A DNA stretch of 64,000 nucleotides, taken from contig NC_080164.1 of the NCBI RefSeq assembly GCF_950295315.1, positions 9,242,502 through 9,306,501 on the forward strand. The letters are read 5' to 3'. Positions 33,290 through 46,996 of the stretch are shown one piece after another. Source of the stretch: Erinaceus europaeus. Its lineage: Eukaryota > Chordata > Mammalia > Eulipotyphla > Erinaceidae. The first letter of the stretch is position 1, and each line of letters starts with the position of its first letter. The notes below the pieces were generated by a model. It was not told the origin of the DNA and did not search any database. It was given only the letters and a program-made list of their open reading frames with translations. The translations under genes were made by a program, and so were the position numbers.

Positions 33290-33753
33290 TGTCTGGGTTG
33301 CATCGCAGGAGAGAGAAAAGACCAGGAACTAATGGCGGCATGGTAATACAATTCTTTATTGATGCGGGAGCTCCAGAGTTGGGTGTGAGCACAGCAGGTT
33401 TAGGCCACATGGAGCTAGCAAAATGGCTGCCTCCCACTATGCACACCAACCCTTCTCCACTATGCACACCAGCCCTTCTCCAGGTCTGGACACAGGAGAG
33501 AAAGAGAGTGAAACCAGAATAGCAGTGGGAATTATAGGGTAAAGACAGAAGTGGCAAGTCAGGAATGGGATTGGCTAGGAAAGGGGGTGGAGAGAGGCAA
33601 AAGGCATGCTGGGAAGGTGGAAGCATCCTTAACAACAGTTGCGATGGTTTTAACTGAATTAGCAATACCCTGAGGAGATAAAGTGGTGTGGATATTTCAG
33701 GCAAAACAATGATTATGTAAGCAGAGCAGGGGGGCTGGCTGTAAGGCTCAACA
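33290..33753 (-). mobile_element. Solo LTR (LTR type B)
   Basis: 464 bp with TG...CA ends, flanked by ACTGTC (33284-33289) and GCTGTC (33754-33759). It aligns with 22561-23017 throughout ('ctttattgatgcgggagctccagag', 'aggtctggacacaggagag', 'ggcatgctgggaa', 'aaaacaatgattatgtaa'). It carries an extra tandem duplication of 'cactatgcacaccarccctt' at about 33436-33482. Confidence 0.88.
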
Positions 33754-33759
33754 GCTGTC

Positions 33760-34800
33760 CCCATTACTTAGTCATGATGACAACTTAACCGGAGGAACAG
33801 CAGGTACTAGTGCTGTCACACCTGCTTGAGACTGGGAAGAGATGTGACCTCTCTGTTTGGAAGTTCCTTGAAGGTCATCTTCTGAGGGGCTAGAAATTCC
33901 CCAGCATCTTCTCCGCTTCCTTAGTATCAAGATCTTGAGCTCAATTTCTCATAGGAGGTTAGTGGTCCTCAGTGGACCCCAAATAAAGGTCTTTAGCTGA
34001 GCCTGACCCCTAAGCTAACCCACCCTCATCACCATACTCCCAAGAATAAGAGGATTTGGCTTGCATGGAAATACATCTCTCCCTGAATTGAGATGAAGAT
34101 TTTCTTATGAGAGTAGCCTGCCAAGACAGAACAACTCCAATGATGGGATATGAATATAGAAGATACCTCTCTTGCTCCTCTCCCAGGAGACACCAAACTG
34201 AGTCTCCCTGAGGGCATGACCTGCAGAGCAGCAGAACCTAGATGGGACCAATATTCACGTCCACTGGTAGCCTTTTCCTCCAAGTGCCCAAATCGGTGGA
34301 ACAACATACAGCAATGCCAAAGACACAGGACTATGTCCCAATCTCTCCCATCCCCAGTAGAACAAGATTAAAGAATGCCGTTGTCCTGTGATAGTCATTA
34401 GGATCGACCAGTCACATTCCTATTATACAGATGGGGAAAGTGAGTCACAGATTCCTGTTTTCTTGGCCCTGCAGAACTTACACATGATTTACCATGTGAG
34501 GGTCACTAGTGGTCAGCCAGTGGGGCTGGGCTGGAAGGCTGGGATTCTTCCACAATTCTTCCAGAAGATCCCCATTACCAGCCTGGGCTTCCTACTGAAG
34601 CCACTGAGTGGAGGAAATAGTAATGGAGATTGAAAGGCACTCTGCATTTGACCTTCTGCAACCCCACCTTTTTTTTTCAGTAGAACCCGATATGACTCAA
34701 TCACATCTGTTCTCAATAGCAAATATAAAAAATGACCTGCAGTTTTAAGACCTGAAAAACATAAACTTATGTTAAGACTGGAGATAGATGGAGAGAGGAA
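33760..34800. other. Non-coding sequence, nothing recognised
   Basis: A short MIR-like piece ('cctattatacagatggggaaagtgagtcac', 34418-34447) is the only familiar feature. Confidence 0.45.
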
Positions 34801-34807
34801 AGAAGGG

Positions 34808-34842
<35 letters not shown>

Positions 34843-34875
34843 TGATAGATTATATATAATATATATATATATTAG
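34808..34875. repeat. (AT)n-rich tract
   Basis: Interrupted TA repeats with TGATAG and TAATAT interruptions. Confidence 0.95.
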
Positions 34876-34879
34876 ATGA

Positions 34880-36170
34880 TAGAGATTGAGATCTATGAAC
34901 TTTGCAGATGATGTCATTCAAGTGCACACACTTTGCAGTAACAATCATCCTGAGGCCATACCCTGGACCTGAGCTCTCCTACCTGGAGAACATAAGCCAT
35001 CCTGGTCCCCCTGAGTGGTATCCAGGAGACTGGTCATGTAGTAGGCCTATAGGGTCAGGGTCGGTCTTCTGGATACCACCAGGACCTGCACTACAGAAAA
35101 TATCAACTTATCTCATTCCTCACTTGAAACTTGGGGCTAAACTCCAGAAAAGGTGTTGGGAATGACATTCTGAAAAGTTCAGAACAAGCTGGGCTCTGCC
35201 ACAGTCCCAGGGAATCTCCCAGAATTGATCAGAGGTCAGTGAACCTTTTGAGAATCTAGAGGCTCCTCACCGGCCCTGGACTGGGTGCTCCTGGTGACTA
35301 TTCTGAGTGTGGAAGTCAGTTAAAATGATGCTCAGACTGACCTGACAGTCAAGTGGAAATGCAGTGTGACCAGCTTCCTTCCCAAAGAATCTTGCCCACT
35401 TTACTCATTTCCAGTCTCACCTCCTGCATCACTCACTTTCATCAGGGGCTGTGGGAGCTCGTGAATAGTGGGAAGTTAAGAGAGACCCTTGGGGGACATT
35501 GGAAGGTTCAGTACGACAAGTCATCCTCAAGCTACACATGTCAGAGACTCCTTCTGGGCCAGGTACTGTGCCTGGGGCCAGGGACTTATGGACCTTCTGG
35601 AGTTCAATCCCAGATAAGACTCACACAGACCACACACATTCAAGGCTCAAATGAAACATCCTGAACTCCAGGAGGGAGAATGGATAGTTATGATGAAAAT
35701 ACATCTGTAAAGTCCAGAACCTGTCAAACACTGTCATTATATCAGTTTCTATGTGACACCAGTTATGACTAATATGTGGGTAGAGAACCTTTGCCAGTTG
35801 CCAGGACCCTGAGAATCAACACATGCCAGGGCTGAGGGAAATTCACTTCAGTCATATGCCATTGATCTGAAGAAATGTGGAGGGACCCACACAAGGCACT
35901 CTGAGCTGGGGCAGTACCAAGAGTGAGCTGCTGTTGCCAGCTTCTTTCAGAGTTCTTATTGATAAACTTACACATTATATCACAAAGGAATGAGGTACAT
36001 TGAAGTTTTTCTTTTTTTAATTAAAACATACATCAGTGGTAAATGTCAAGGCACTAATAATAGGTAGTTAAACATCAGTATAAAAACATATTTAATAAGA
36101 TATTTAATATCAGAATCAATAACATATTTTCATGGTGGTAGAAAACATTAGAAATTTATGTAAAGGTGTT
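34880..36170. other. Non-coding sequence, no gene supported
   Basis: Plus-strand frames of 87-103 codons (34902-35165, 35353-35664) have no recognisable domain. The last 170 bp is A/T-rich. Confidence 0.5.
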
Positions 36171-36186
36171 TAAAACTACCATTGTC

Positions 36187-36543
36187 TTGGGAGCTGGGCA
36201 GGAGCACAGTTGGTTAAGCACACATAAAGTGCACTGACAAGCGTAAGGATACCAGTTCGATCCCTCAACTCCCCACCTGCAGAGGGGTTGCTTCCCAGGT
36301 TGTGAAGAAGGTCTGCATGTGTCTATCTTTCTCTCACCCTCTCTGTCTTCCCCTCCACTCTCGATTTCTCTCTGTCCTATGCTATAATAATGACAACAAT
36401 AAAACTAATAACAGCAACTACAACAATGATAAACAAGGGCAACAAAAGGGAAAAAACAGCCTCCAGGGACAGTGGATTCATAGTGCAGGCACAAATCCCC
36501 AACAATAACCCTGGAGACAAAAAACAAAACAACAACAAAAAAA
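36187..36543 (+). mobile_element. Long-form tRNA-like SINE with clear target duplication
   Basis: The full long form: head, body, CAA-rich linker, late extension 'gacagtggattcatagtgcaggcac', 'ataaccctggagac', A-rich tail. Duplication AAAACTACCATTGTC (36172-36186) versus AAAACTGCCATTGTC (36544-36558). Confidence 0.95.
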
Positions 36544-37524
36544 AAAACTGCCATTGTCCGAATGTCATTACATCTGATACATTCTTTTAATGTCATAAGA
36601 TATTGAGCTTATGGACTTTCAGAGGCAGGGATATGGAGCAGCAGCAGCTGTGAGTCTCTCCTCTCCTCTCTTGGGTCAAGTAGGAATACCAAAGGAGATT
36701 ACCAAGTACTGCAACAAGGCAGGACTAAAATGACTTCAGGAACCCATAAAACCACCGATGAGTGCAAACAAGTGTGGCTCATGGCCAGGGAGGAACCTAA
36801 GGAGAGATTGAGCGGTTGGTAACAGTCTGGCAGTTTACCAGTTGAGGCACCACTTCCAGTCTGGTTTACCAAAAAAAGATGGCGGAAGGGAAAAGAGAAC
36901 TCCCCTAAGATAAGACTCACCAAATGCTACTGTGAGTCTCCATTGCTACTACCGTCAGAGGCTGGAACAGCAGAGGGGAGGCCCTTGTGCTGACATCTGG
37001 GAAAAGAAAACTGACCAGGAAACTCAGGGGAAGAGCTAAACCTCGGTGGCCTAGCAGTGGGGCAGTATAGTGGGAGACTTTCCACATTGTTCTCCTAATG
37101 AGAACATGGGGAATAATTACATCAGAATCTACAGACTATAAACGGGATATGTTTAGACACTCACAGGGCCCAGAAGTGCTGCCCAGCTTGACAGAGAGGC
37201 AGAATTGAGCTTGGAGCTTTGGATCCTTGGGGTGTGAGAGTCTCTTTGCATAACCACTGTGCTATCTCTCCCCCAATCCTGCTTTATCTTTTGGTCAGGA
37301 GGGAGTGATTAAGGTAAGAAGCCTACTTATAGCTTAAAAGCCCTCAGGCTCCCATAGTCTACAAGGGAAAAAAAGAACAAAAGATACTTCTAACAGCCTC
37401 TTTAATCAAACTCAGGGATTGAAATAATATTGAAACAACTGTTAGTTTGTGAACTCTTTAAGTACCTCATTTAGACACAAGTCAATCCAAGCAAGAGTGA
37501 TCAGTAATTTGAAAAGTACTGAGA

Positions 37525-39268
<1,744 letters not shown>

Positions 39269-39349
39269 AAACAGTTAGACCACCATAAATATACCATATA
39301 TCAGAATACTCAAAAATCTACAATAATAGCATTAAAATATCTTCAATCT

Positions 39350-39900
39350 ATGATATCAATAAATATCAATGTCATGAATTCACCCATTAAAAGGCACAGA
39401 GTAGGAAGATGGATCATAAAACACAACCCAATAATATGCCGTCTACAGGAAACCCACCTAACTCAACCAGACAAACACAGATACAAAGTGAAAGAATGGA
39501 AAACCATCAGACAAGCCAATGGCCCACAAAAAAGAGGAGGAACAGCTATTGTTATATTTGACATGATAGACTTCAAAATAAATAAAATTTAAAAAGATAG
39601 GGATAAACATAATTTAATACTCAGAGGATCAGTCAACCAAGAGGACTTAACAATTATTAACACCTATGCACCCAATGAGAAGCCATCTAAATATATCAAA
39701 CAGCTACTGAGAGAGCTACAGCAATATATCAACAGCGACATAGTCATAGTAGGGGATGTGAACACCCCACTATCCCAACTTGACAAATCCTCCAGGCAGA
39801 AAATCAACAAAGAACTGAGGTATCTAAATGAGGAGCTAGATATACTAGACCTACTGGGCATTTTCAAGTCATTTACCCCAAGAAACGGGAATACACATTT
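39350..39900 (+). pseudogene. L1 ORF2 endonuclease-domain remnant (copy D)
   Basis: The 80-codon frame 39350-39592 holds the N-terminus of ORF2p with the endonuclease Glu segment (ICRLQETHL at residues about 29-37; ETH is the catalytic motif) and RGGTAIVI. After a stop (TAA at about 39590) a second frame carries INTYAPNE and the GDVNTPLSQLDKSS segment (usual GDFNTPLS). At about 39900 it fuses to the post-RT region ([28 protein letters not shown]), deleting the reverse transcriptase. Non-functional. Confidence 0.85.
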
Positions 39901-40755
39901 TACTAATTTTACTGTAGCAGCAATAAAATATCTAGGAATAAATCTAACCAAAGAAGTGAAAGATTTGTATACTGAAAATTATGAGTCACTACTCAAAGAA
40001 ATAGAAAAAGACACAGAGAAGTGGAAAAACATTCCATGTTGATAGGTTGGAAGAATTAACATTATCAAAGTAAATATACTACACAGAGCCATATACAAAT
40101 TTAATGCTATCCCCATCAAGATCCCAAACACATTTTTTAGGAGAATAGAAAAAATGTTACAAATGTTTATCTGGAACCAGAATAGACATAGAATTGCCAA
40201 AACAATCTTGAGAAGATAGAACAGAACTGGGAGCATCACACTCCCAGATCTCAAATTGTATTATACAGCCATTGTGATCAAAACAGCTTGGTGCTGGAAC
40301 ATGAATAGACACACTAACTCACAGGCAGAAATTGAAAAACAAGTTCAGAAGAGAAAATACTAGTAGAACCTGAACTGGAGTTGGTGCATTGCACCAAAGT
40401 AAAAGACTCTGGGGTGGGTGGGAGGGAGAGTACCACTCCAAATAGGATGACAGATAACCTAGTGAGAGTTGTATTGTTATGTGGAAAACTGAAAAATGTT
40501 ACGCATGTACAAACTATTGTATTTACTGTCAAATGTAAAACATTAATCCCCCCAATAAAGAAATTTAAAAAAAAAGTCTTTGGGGTGGGAGGGAGGGTTC
40601 AGGTCCTGGAACATGATGACAGAGAGTACCTAGCAGGGGTTGAATTATTATGTGGAAAACACAAAAGTGTTAAACACATACAAACTACTGTATTTTACTA
40701 TTGTCTGTAAATCATTAATCCCCCAATAAAGAAAAAAATTCTAAAATGATATTGA

Positions 40756-41185
40756 ATTTTATCCAGTTATCCTATGAACAATCTCTAGACCCTCAGGGCA
40801 GCAGCCAGACATCAAAGTGCTAGGTGATTGCATGCAGTGATACAACCCTTATACTTAGCCTGTGGTCCAAGAAAAATATCTGGTATATCCAGACTTTGCC
40901 CTAGAGCAGGATCCTTATACTAAAGGGCACAGCCTGAAAAACAGGCCTCACGATGCTATTAGTCAAAGGAATGTACATGTAAGACAAACAAAACATATTT
41001 TTTTCAAACATAGATGCAAAGGTAACAATCAGTACGATTTCTGATAACAAGTATCAGGGAAGTCTAGGATCAGAAAACGATTTATATGATTGTTTCAATT
41101 GATTTATATGATAGTTTCAAATTTTTTCACACATTTTCAAAAGGACATGGCCACATCATGCCAGTGTCAAAATGCCACAATCTCC
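40756..41185. other. Non-coding sequence, nothing recognised
   Basis: Spacer between L1 copy D and an older antisense L1 fragment. Confidence 0.45.
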
Positions 41186-41189
41186 TCTA

Positions 41190-41565
41190 CCACCATCCAC
41201 TGAACCGTCTTCACTCTCTGCCTCCCCATAAATATGTCTACTCTCTCTGGCAGTCTCAAATCTGTAGTCCAAATCCCAGGGTTAGTTGTGCCTGTCTTTG
41301 ATGTGCTTCCTTATACCCCAACTTTGAATAAAATCCTCCAATATCTGTCCTTTTCCTTCTGACTATCTCACTTAACATAACTTAATCCCTTCCAATTCTA
41401 CATATGTTGGAGTAAATGGCAAGGTTTTCTCTCTCTTATAACTCACTGGTATTCGAAAGCAGACATACACCACATTTTCTTGATCTGATCATCTGTTTAG
41501 GGTGCTTGGATTAGTTCCATAATGACTATTGTAAGTGGCATTATATTTCTTTTTCTCTTTCTTTC

Positions 41566-41596
<31 letters not shown>

Positions 41597-41900
41597 TTTT
41601 TTTTTTTGGTTTTAAGACAAAGACAGAAAAGGAGAAATGCAGAGAAGGAGCAAAGAGGGGATCATAACACCAAAATTTCCTTCACTGTGGTGGGGGCCAA
41701 CCTCAAAGTTAGGTCATGCAAATAACAAAGCAGCACACTGGTCAACCAACACTGGTTGTGTTTCCATATTCTTCAGAAAGATGGCGAGGGATGAAGTTGC
41801 TGGATCATAGTGTAATCTATGTCCTGCAGAATACATCAGGTTTCTGAATTAGACAAAATTTCATTGTTTTCTTTAGTTCTAGGTGATAATCCAGAGGGAC
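41190..41900 (-). mobile_element. Ancient antisense L1 fragment, interrupted
   Basis: 'tccttctgactatctcacttaacataactt ... aattctacatatgttggagtaaatggcaagg', 'ataactcactggtattcg ... acaccacattttcttgatctgatcatctg', 'gactattgtaagtggc' and, after an insertion, 'gaagttgctggatcatagtg' follow the order of an old mammalian L1 3' region on the minus strand. Much more diverged than copies A-F. Interrupted at 41548-41735. Confidence 0.75.
41548..41735 (-). mobile_element. Second SINE type, minus, with long T-run
   Basis: A T-rich tail (41548-41609) then 'ttttaagacaaagacagaaaaggag ... ccaacctcaaagttaggtcatgca'. Inserted in the ancient L1. Confidence 0.6.
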
Positions 41901-42039
41901 AATGACTATATATTCCCATATAGTTCCCATTTGTTTTCCTCAAGATGGAGACAAAGAAGCTAGCATGCACCTAGCACCTATATGTTCACACATCAGGCAA
42001 GATGGCTGCACTCTCTTCTTACTTCCGGGACTGATTAAA

Positions 42040-42228
42040 ACTGGGCATAAGGAGGGGCCTGGGACTGGCTCATGTAGAGTTCATATGCCTTCTGTGTGTG
42101 GGGCCCTGTAGTCAGTGCACTCCCAGCACCACGTGGTCATGGACAGCACCAAGGGAACTTCATGGACTTTGAAGCAGTGCTGTAATGACTCTCCCTCTCC
42201 TTTTCCATCTTTCTAAATATAAGATAGA
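42040..42228 (+). mobile_element. Second SINE type, diverged
   Basis: 'gaggggcctgggactggctcatgtagagttcatatgcc ... ccagcaccacgtggtcatgg ... gaagcagtgctgtaatgactctccctctcc'. Family assignment from the layout only. Confidence 0.5.
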
Positions 42229-42243
42229 ACTTGGGCTGGGGGT

Positions 42244-42600
42244 GGGGGGGTCAGATAGTAGCACAGCAGATTAAGCGCACATAGCACCAAGCACAAGGAC
42301 CAACCTAAGGATAACGATTCTAGCCCCCAGCATAAAGATTCCAGTTTGAGCCCCAGGCTCCCCACCTGCAGGGGAGTCACTTCACAGGCCACAAAGCAGG
42401 TCTGCAGGTGTCTATCTTTCTCTCCCCCTCTCTGTCTCCCCTCCTCTCTCAATTTCTCTCTCTCCTATCAAACAACAACAACAGCAATGACAGTGATAAT
42501 AATAATAAGGGTGACAAAATGGGAAAAATGGCCTCTAGAAGCAGTGGATTCATAGTGCAGGCACCACACCCAGCAATAACCCTGGAGGCACCAAAAAAAA
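42244..42600 (+). mobile_element. Long-form tRNA-like SINE with 16-bp duplication
   Basis: Duplication AACTTGGGCTGGGGGT (42228-42243) and AAATTGGGCTGGGGGT (42601-42616). The head contains a local partial duplication ('agccccagcataaagattcc' beside 'agccccaggctccccacctgc'). Confidence 0.93.
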
Positions 42601-42639
42601 AAATTGGGCTGGGGGTAGCACCACATCTAATACATATAT

Positions 42640-42852
42640 GTCAAGTGGCGGTATACTTGGTTGAGTGCACATGTTTCAATAATCAAGGACCCAGGTTCAA
42701 TCCTCCAATCCCCACCTGCTGAAGGTGGAGAAGGAAAATGTTTCACAGTGAAGCAGTGCTGCAAGTGTGTGTCTTTATCCCTCTGTATCTCCCCCCTTCC
42801 CTCTCAATTTTTATCTGTCTCCAGACAAAATAAGTAAATAAAAAATTTAAGA
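42640..42852 (+). mobile_element. tRNA-like SINE
   Basis: 'tgtcaagtggcggtatacttgg', 'caggttcaatcctccaatcccc', 'gaagcagtgctgcaagtg', A-rich end. Confidence 0.88.
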
Positions 42853-42917
42853 AAGTAAAAGGCTTTAGCCTCTATGTTACCTCTCCAACCACATCCACAT
42901 TTTTATTGATAGATAGA

Positions 42918-42918
42918 C

Positions 42919-42950
<32 letters not shown>
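42918..42950. repeat. (GATT)n microsatellite
   Basis: About eight GATT units. Confidence 0.97.
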
Positions 42951-42959
42951 GAGCAGAAG

Positions 42960-43622
42960 GAATCAGGAAAACCCTTCTAGAAGAAGTGGCAAGTCTAGGT
43001 CACTATGAGTGAGGTTTGAATGATGAGAAGGCCTGAAAGAAAGACTTCTCCGTGGGAACATGCCAGCAGATCTCATGCCTAAGCAAGATGTCAATGTGTT
43101 GGCCAACCCAGTGAGCAATTCAAGCAGAATCCAGAGGGCGGGTGGGGGAACCTTGGCAGGGACCCAGCTCTGTTCTCAGTCCCCAAGCCCCAGCAGGCCA
43201 GCACCTTCAGGCTTCCCCGCCAGGTCCCCAGTGGTGAGAAGCCTCCAGGGTTACAGGAGCTTAGTTCCACCCAGGCCCCAGAGAACTGGAGGTCAGAGAG
43301 ACTTCCCCAAATTTGGCTTAAGAAAACAGTCACCAGCTGCCCTCACCAGAGCTTCTCTTCAATCAGGAAGGCGATGACAAAATAAACAGAGGGGACAGAA
43401 TTCCTGGGGACACTGAGACTCCAAAGGGTCTTTCCCCTCCATGGCAGGCCATCAGTGGGAATTTCACAGCTCAGGCAGCAGCAGGCACAGGGAGAGGCAG
43501 AGTCACCCTCAGGGTTCCCTGGGGACATGCAGGGATGGGGAAGGGGGACATGAGGCAGGTCAATGAAACTCACAAGAGAAGCCAGAGGCCTGAATTCCAG
43601 CCTCACCCCCAATACCAGAGTA

Positions 43623-43658
<36 letters not shown>

Positions 43659-44980
43659 CCCTCTCTTTCCCTCTCTTCATCTTAGTAAATAAGCTTTAAA
43701 AGAGAGAGAGGTTTTGTCTTTGATATAGTGATATGAATTTTAATTTGCATATAGAAAGAAGAATGAATTTATTTAGGTACAAGTTTAGTTACTGATATTT
43801 ACACTCAGATAAATTTAAATTTAATGTACATCTATGGCAATATGGAAATATATATATATATGTATAGACATATACATATATCCGCATGTATACCTATAAG
43901 CCATGTGTATAAACACGTACATAAACATATAACATAAACGTGTGTGTGTATTAACTATGTGTATGTCTCACCGCCCACCTTTCTGAAGGCTAGGGACTGA
44001 GGCACTACACTGCTGAGTTTATCTGAGTTAATTTCCTACATTCAACACTTCAACATTTTCTTCATTCTTCAAAGCCCATCTCAAGAACCTCTTTCAAGTC
44101 ACCTTCTCCAAACCGCAGGAGAGGTTCTCCCTCTTCCAAGGTCCTATGAGGTGCTTGAGGCATCCATGATCCAAAACAGCAGCTAGTTATTCAATTACTG
44201 CTTGAAGAAGGGCTCCTGCAGGACAGAATTCTCAGACTCCTGCAGAGGCTGCTCCAAGCAGGACTGCCCTCTGTAAAGGTGTGGATGCCCAAGCTGCTCT
44301 GTCAGCAGAGTGGATCAGAGAACGTTCACACACAGGATCCCTCCTTCAGAGGTTAGCTTGGATCTTGAACCCACACTCCTAAGCATATACCAGAAACAAC
44401 TCGAGTTTCCTACAAGACTAAATGTAAAACCTAAAGCTGTAAAGAAAAAACAAAATAAAATAGAGTCATTATTAATGTATGCCAGTCTCTTGCCCTTATT
44501 TAGCTTTTGCGGTCCTTACTTTGATAAGGTTAGCTTTGGAGTGACTGAGGGAAGTGTAATAGGAAGCAGGTGAGGAAGGTAGGTATCTAGGTCTAAGTAG
44601 AAACTATTTCATTGGGATCTTTATGGTGGCTTTATTGCTCCGGGACCAAAAATTTGCTGATCCCAACCTTATCAATGCAACACATATCACCTCAGCATGC
44701 TTCACTTCGGACTGTGTCTGGAGATGTCAGGTGTGCAATGTCAACTCTTCTGCCTCATTACTTGGGTGAGGCCTTTCCTTTCTCATAGGATTCTCTAATT
44801 CCACTTTGGCTGGTTCACTTCCTAACAAAGGCCCCAAACCTAGATATTGACCTAGTCCCATGATATAAGGCATATGTTCACATGCATCCATAAATTAGGG
44901 CAAAATATATACCTGAAAGCAAAATTGCACAATATGGTCTGCAGTGAGTCAATAAATGAAGCAAGCAAAGTTCCCATATT
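42960..44980. other. Non-coding sequence with (AC)n(AT)n
   Basis: No gene supported. A 105-codon plus frame (43060-43377) and a 97-codon minus frame (43636-43343) have no recognised domain. An (AC)n(AT)n tract lies at 43621-43659 and A/T-rich DNA at 43840-43950. Confidence 0.5.
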
Positions 44981-44984
44981 TGAA

Positions 44985-45625
44985 AAGCTCCTCTATTCCC
45001 TGATTCAGCTGTCTAGCCCTTTTTCCAGCCATGATATCATCTCCCCAGACAATAACTTGGGTCCACCTGTATATCAGATGACAGGCTCAGGCAAAATCTA
45101 GTAAAGTCATGGGCCCTTTGGAATATACTTAAAATAGACCTATTAGCTCTTTCCAAAATGGAGACCTCAAATTTTCACCTGCAATATTCTTGGCTTTAGG
45201 TTCATGATTAGTCAACAATGTGTTCTGCTTTCTATCTTAACTTCTTTTTTTTTTTCAGCCACCAGGTTCCAGAAGCTACCGTGTTGCCAACCAGACTTCA
45301 CTGGGCAGTGTGTCCTGGAGCCTCGCTTCCCCAAAGCTCTGCCCCACTAGGGAAAGAGAGAGGCAGGCTGGGAGTATGGATCGACCTGCCAACACCCATG
45401 TTCAGCAGGGAAGCAATTACAGAAGCCAGACTTTCCACCTTCTGCACCCCATAATGATCCTGGGTCCATACTTCCAGAGGATTAAAGAATAGGAAAGCTA
45501 TCAGAGAAGGGGATGCAATATTGAATTCTGTTGGTGGGAATTATGTGGAACTGTGCCCCTCTTATCCTTTGGTCTTGTCAGTGTTTCCATTTTATAAATA
45601 AAAATTAAAAAAAAGAAAAGAAAAG
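44985..45625 (+). mobile_element. Family X copy 4
   Basis: Spans the family landmarks 'atctccccagacaataact', 'aaagtcatgggccctttgg', 'gccccactagggaaagagag', 'gaagcaattacagaagccag', 'gggtccatacttccagagg' and the end 'cccctcttatcctttggtcttgtcagtgtttcc' with an A-rich terminus. It contains a strong polypyrimidine-CAG run at 45238-45259, resembling a splice acceptor. Confidence 0.85.
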
Positions 45626-46289
45626 AAAACAGAGGAACGGATTAAGAACCAGGGGGGTAAGCACAACAAAACACAAAAGCACAGATGATAGAAAAATTAA
45701 TAGCTTGGGCTTCTGCTCATTAAAAGACATAAACAATGAAATGACAAACCACGGGAAAATATTTACAAGAAATATCCAACAAAGAACTAGAGCCCATGCT
45801 GTATTTAAGAAACTCTCCTAAGTTAATTTTATAAAGACAATGTAAAGACAGGAAAGGACTTTGCTATATGGTTTACAAGAAAGAAATCCACATGGTTAAC
45901 AAACACATGACAAGATGTTTACACTTCTTTATGTGTCTAAGAACAAGGGGTTTCTCCTATACAACCACAATTATGCAAATATGAAATGCTACATGACTGA
46001 TACAGATGAAATGGTACTGAGATCATGCTTGCAATCCAAAGTTTATAAATACAATTGGGCCAGGTCGCTCAAAGAAGAAAGATGTTTAATGCCATTGGTA
46101 ACCAGGGCAAATACAAATTAAAACTACAATGGTGACTGACCACATATCCACCAGCATGACTGAAATCAACTATCAGTCCCAAGTGGTGGCAAAGTTAGAG
46201 AGCCGCTGGATCTTCCATATTTTGCTGGTAGAGAGTAAAATGGTATCATTTTTCCAGAGTGGACAAATATTCATTAAAGTCATATTTAT

Positions 46290-46445
46290 TTTTTTACTGT
46301 TTTGTTTTATATTGCTTTCCTTTGCTTTAGCAGAGCACTGCTCAGCTCTTGCTTATGATGGTGCAGAGGGCTGAACCTCGGACTTTGGAACTTCAGACAC
46401 GAGAGTCTCCTTGCATAACCATGAGGCTGTCTCCCCTGCCCTAAA
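46290..46445 (-). mobile_element. Second SINE type, minus orientation
   Basis: In plus sense of the element: 'ggcaggggagacagcctcatggttatgcaagg', 'actctcgtgtctgaagttcc', 'gagctgagcagtgctctgc'. A good representative of this type. Confidence 0.85.
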
Positions 46446-46525
46446 GTACTATTTGTATGCACACCTACCTACCTTCTTACAAATGCAGGAATTTCATCCC
46501 TATGCCAAGAAATGAAAACGGATGT

Positions 46526-46651
46526 CTACAAAAGATACATGGAGGGCTACAAAAGATACATGGAGGGCTACAAAAGATACACGGACTTGTACAAAAGATA
46601 CATGGAGGGCTACAAAAGATACACAGATGTCTACAAAAGATACATGTAAGT
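46526..46651. repeat. 21-bp minisatellite, six units
   Basis: Unit 'ctacaaaagatacatggaggg' repeated six times with substitutions in units 3-6. It begins exactly in ancient L1 sequence, so the array expanded from an L1 segment. The matching 7-residue periodic frames on both strands follow from the 21-bp period. Confidence 0.95.
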
Positions 46652-46789
46652 ACTCCCAACATTTTTTTTTGTAATCAAAACACTCCAAAGTATAAACAGT
46701 GCAATGGTAACAGATTACGAGCTAGGGACTATGGATGTGACCATGAACGGGATGTATCTCCTTCCTCAAGAAAGAATGAACGGAGATCA

Positions 46790-46915
46790 CAGAACTTTCA
46801 TGTATAGCCCCTGGGCTCAGCGCCAGCACCACATATGCCAGGAAAGGGCAGAGCAGTGCTCCGCTAGTCTTTCCCCACTCTCAATCTCTTTCCCCATAAA
46901 ATAAATCTTTTTTGA
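46790..46915 (+). mobile_element. Second SINE type, 3' part
   Basis: 'ctcagcgccagcaccacatatgcc ... agagcagtgctccgctagtc ... ataaaataaatc'. Confidence 0.6.
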
Positions 46916-46996
46916 AAATTAAGAAAAACAAGAGAATACAGATCATAAATGGTAAAGAAAAACAAAAAATGGAAATCATAAATGGTAAAGAGGTAG

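Larger units (their letters stand above)
45690..46660 (+). mobile_element. Ancient L1 fragment, interrupted by a SINE and containing a minisatellite
   Basis: 'ggcttctgctcattaaaagacataaac', 'gggaaaatatttacaagaaatatcc', 'aatacaaattaaaactacaatgg', 'ttgctggtagagagtaaaatgg' and, past 46445, 'ccaagaaatgaaaacggatgtctac' follow old L1 ORF2 order, well beyond the divergence of copies A-F. Confidence 0.75.

Noticed and set aside
46526..46651. Regularly spaced repeats considered as a CRISPR-like array
   Set aside because: Units are directly adjacent with no spacers, and the genome is clearly mammalian.
46457..46807. A 116-codon frame with seven-residue repeats
   Set aside because: It is explained by the 21-bp minisatellite inside an ancient L1; the reverse strand gives equally long frames.
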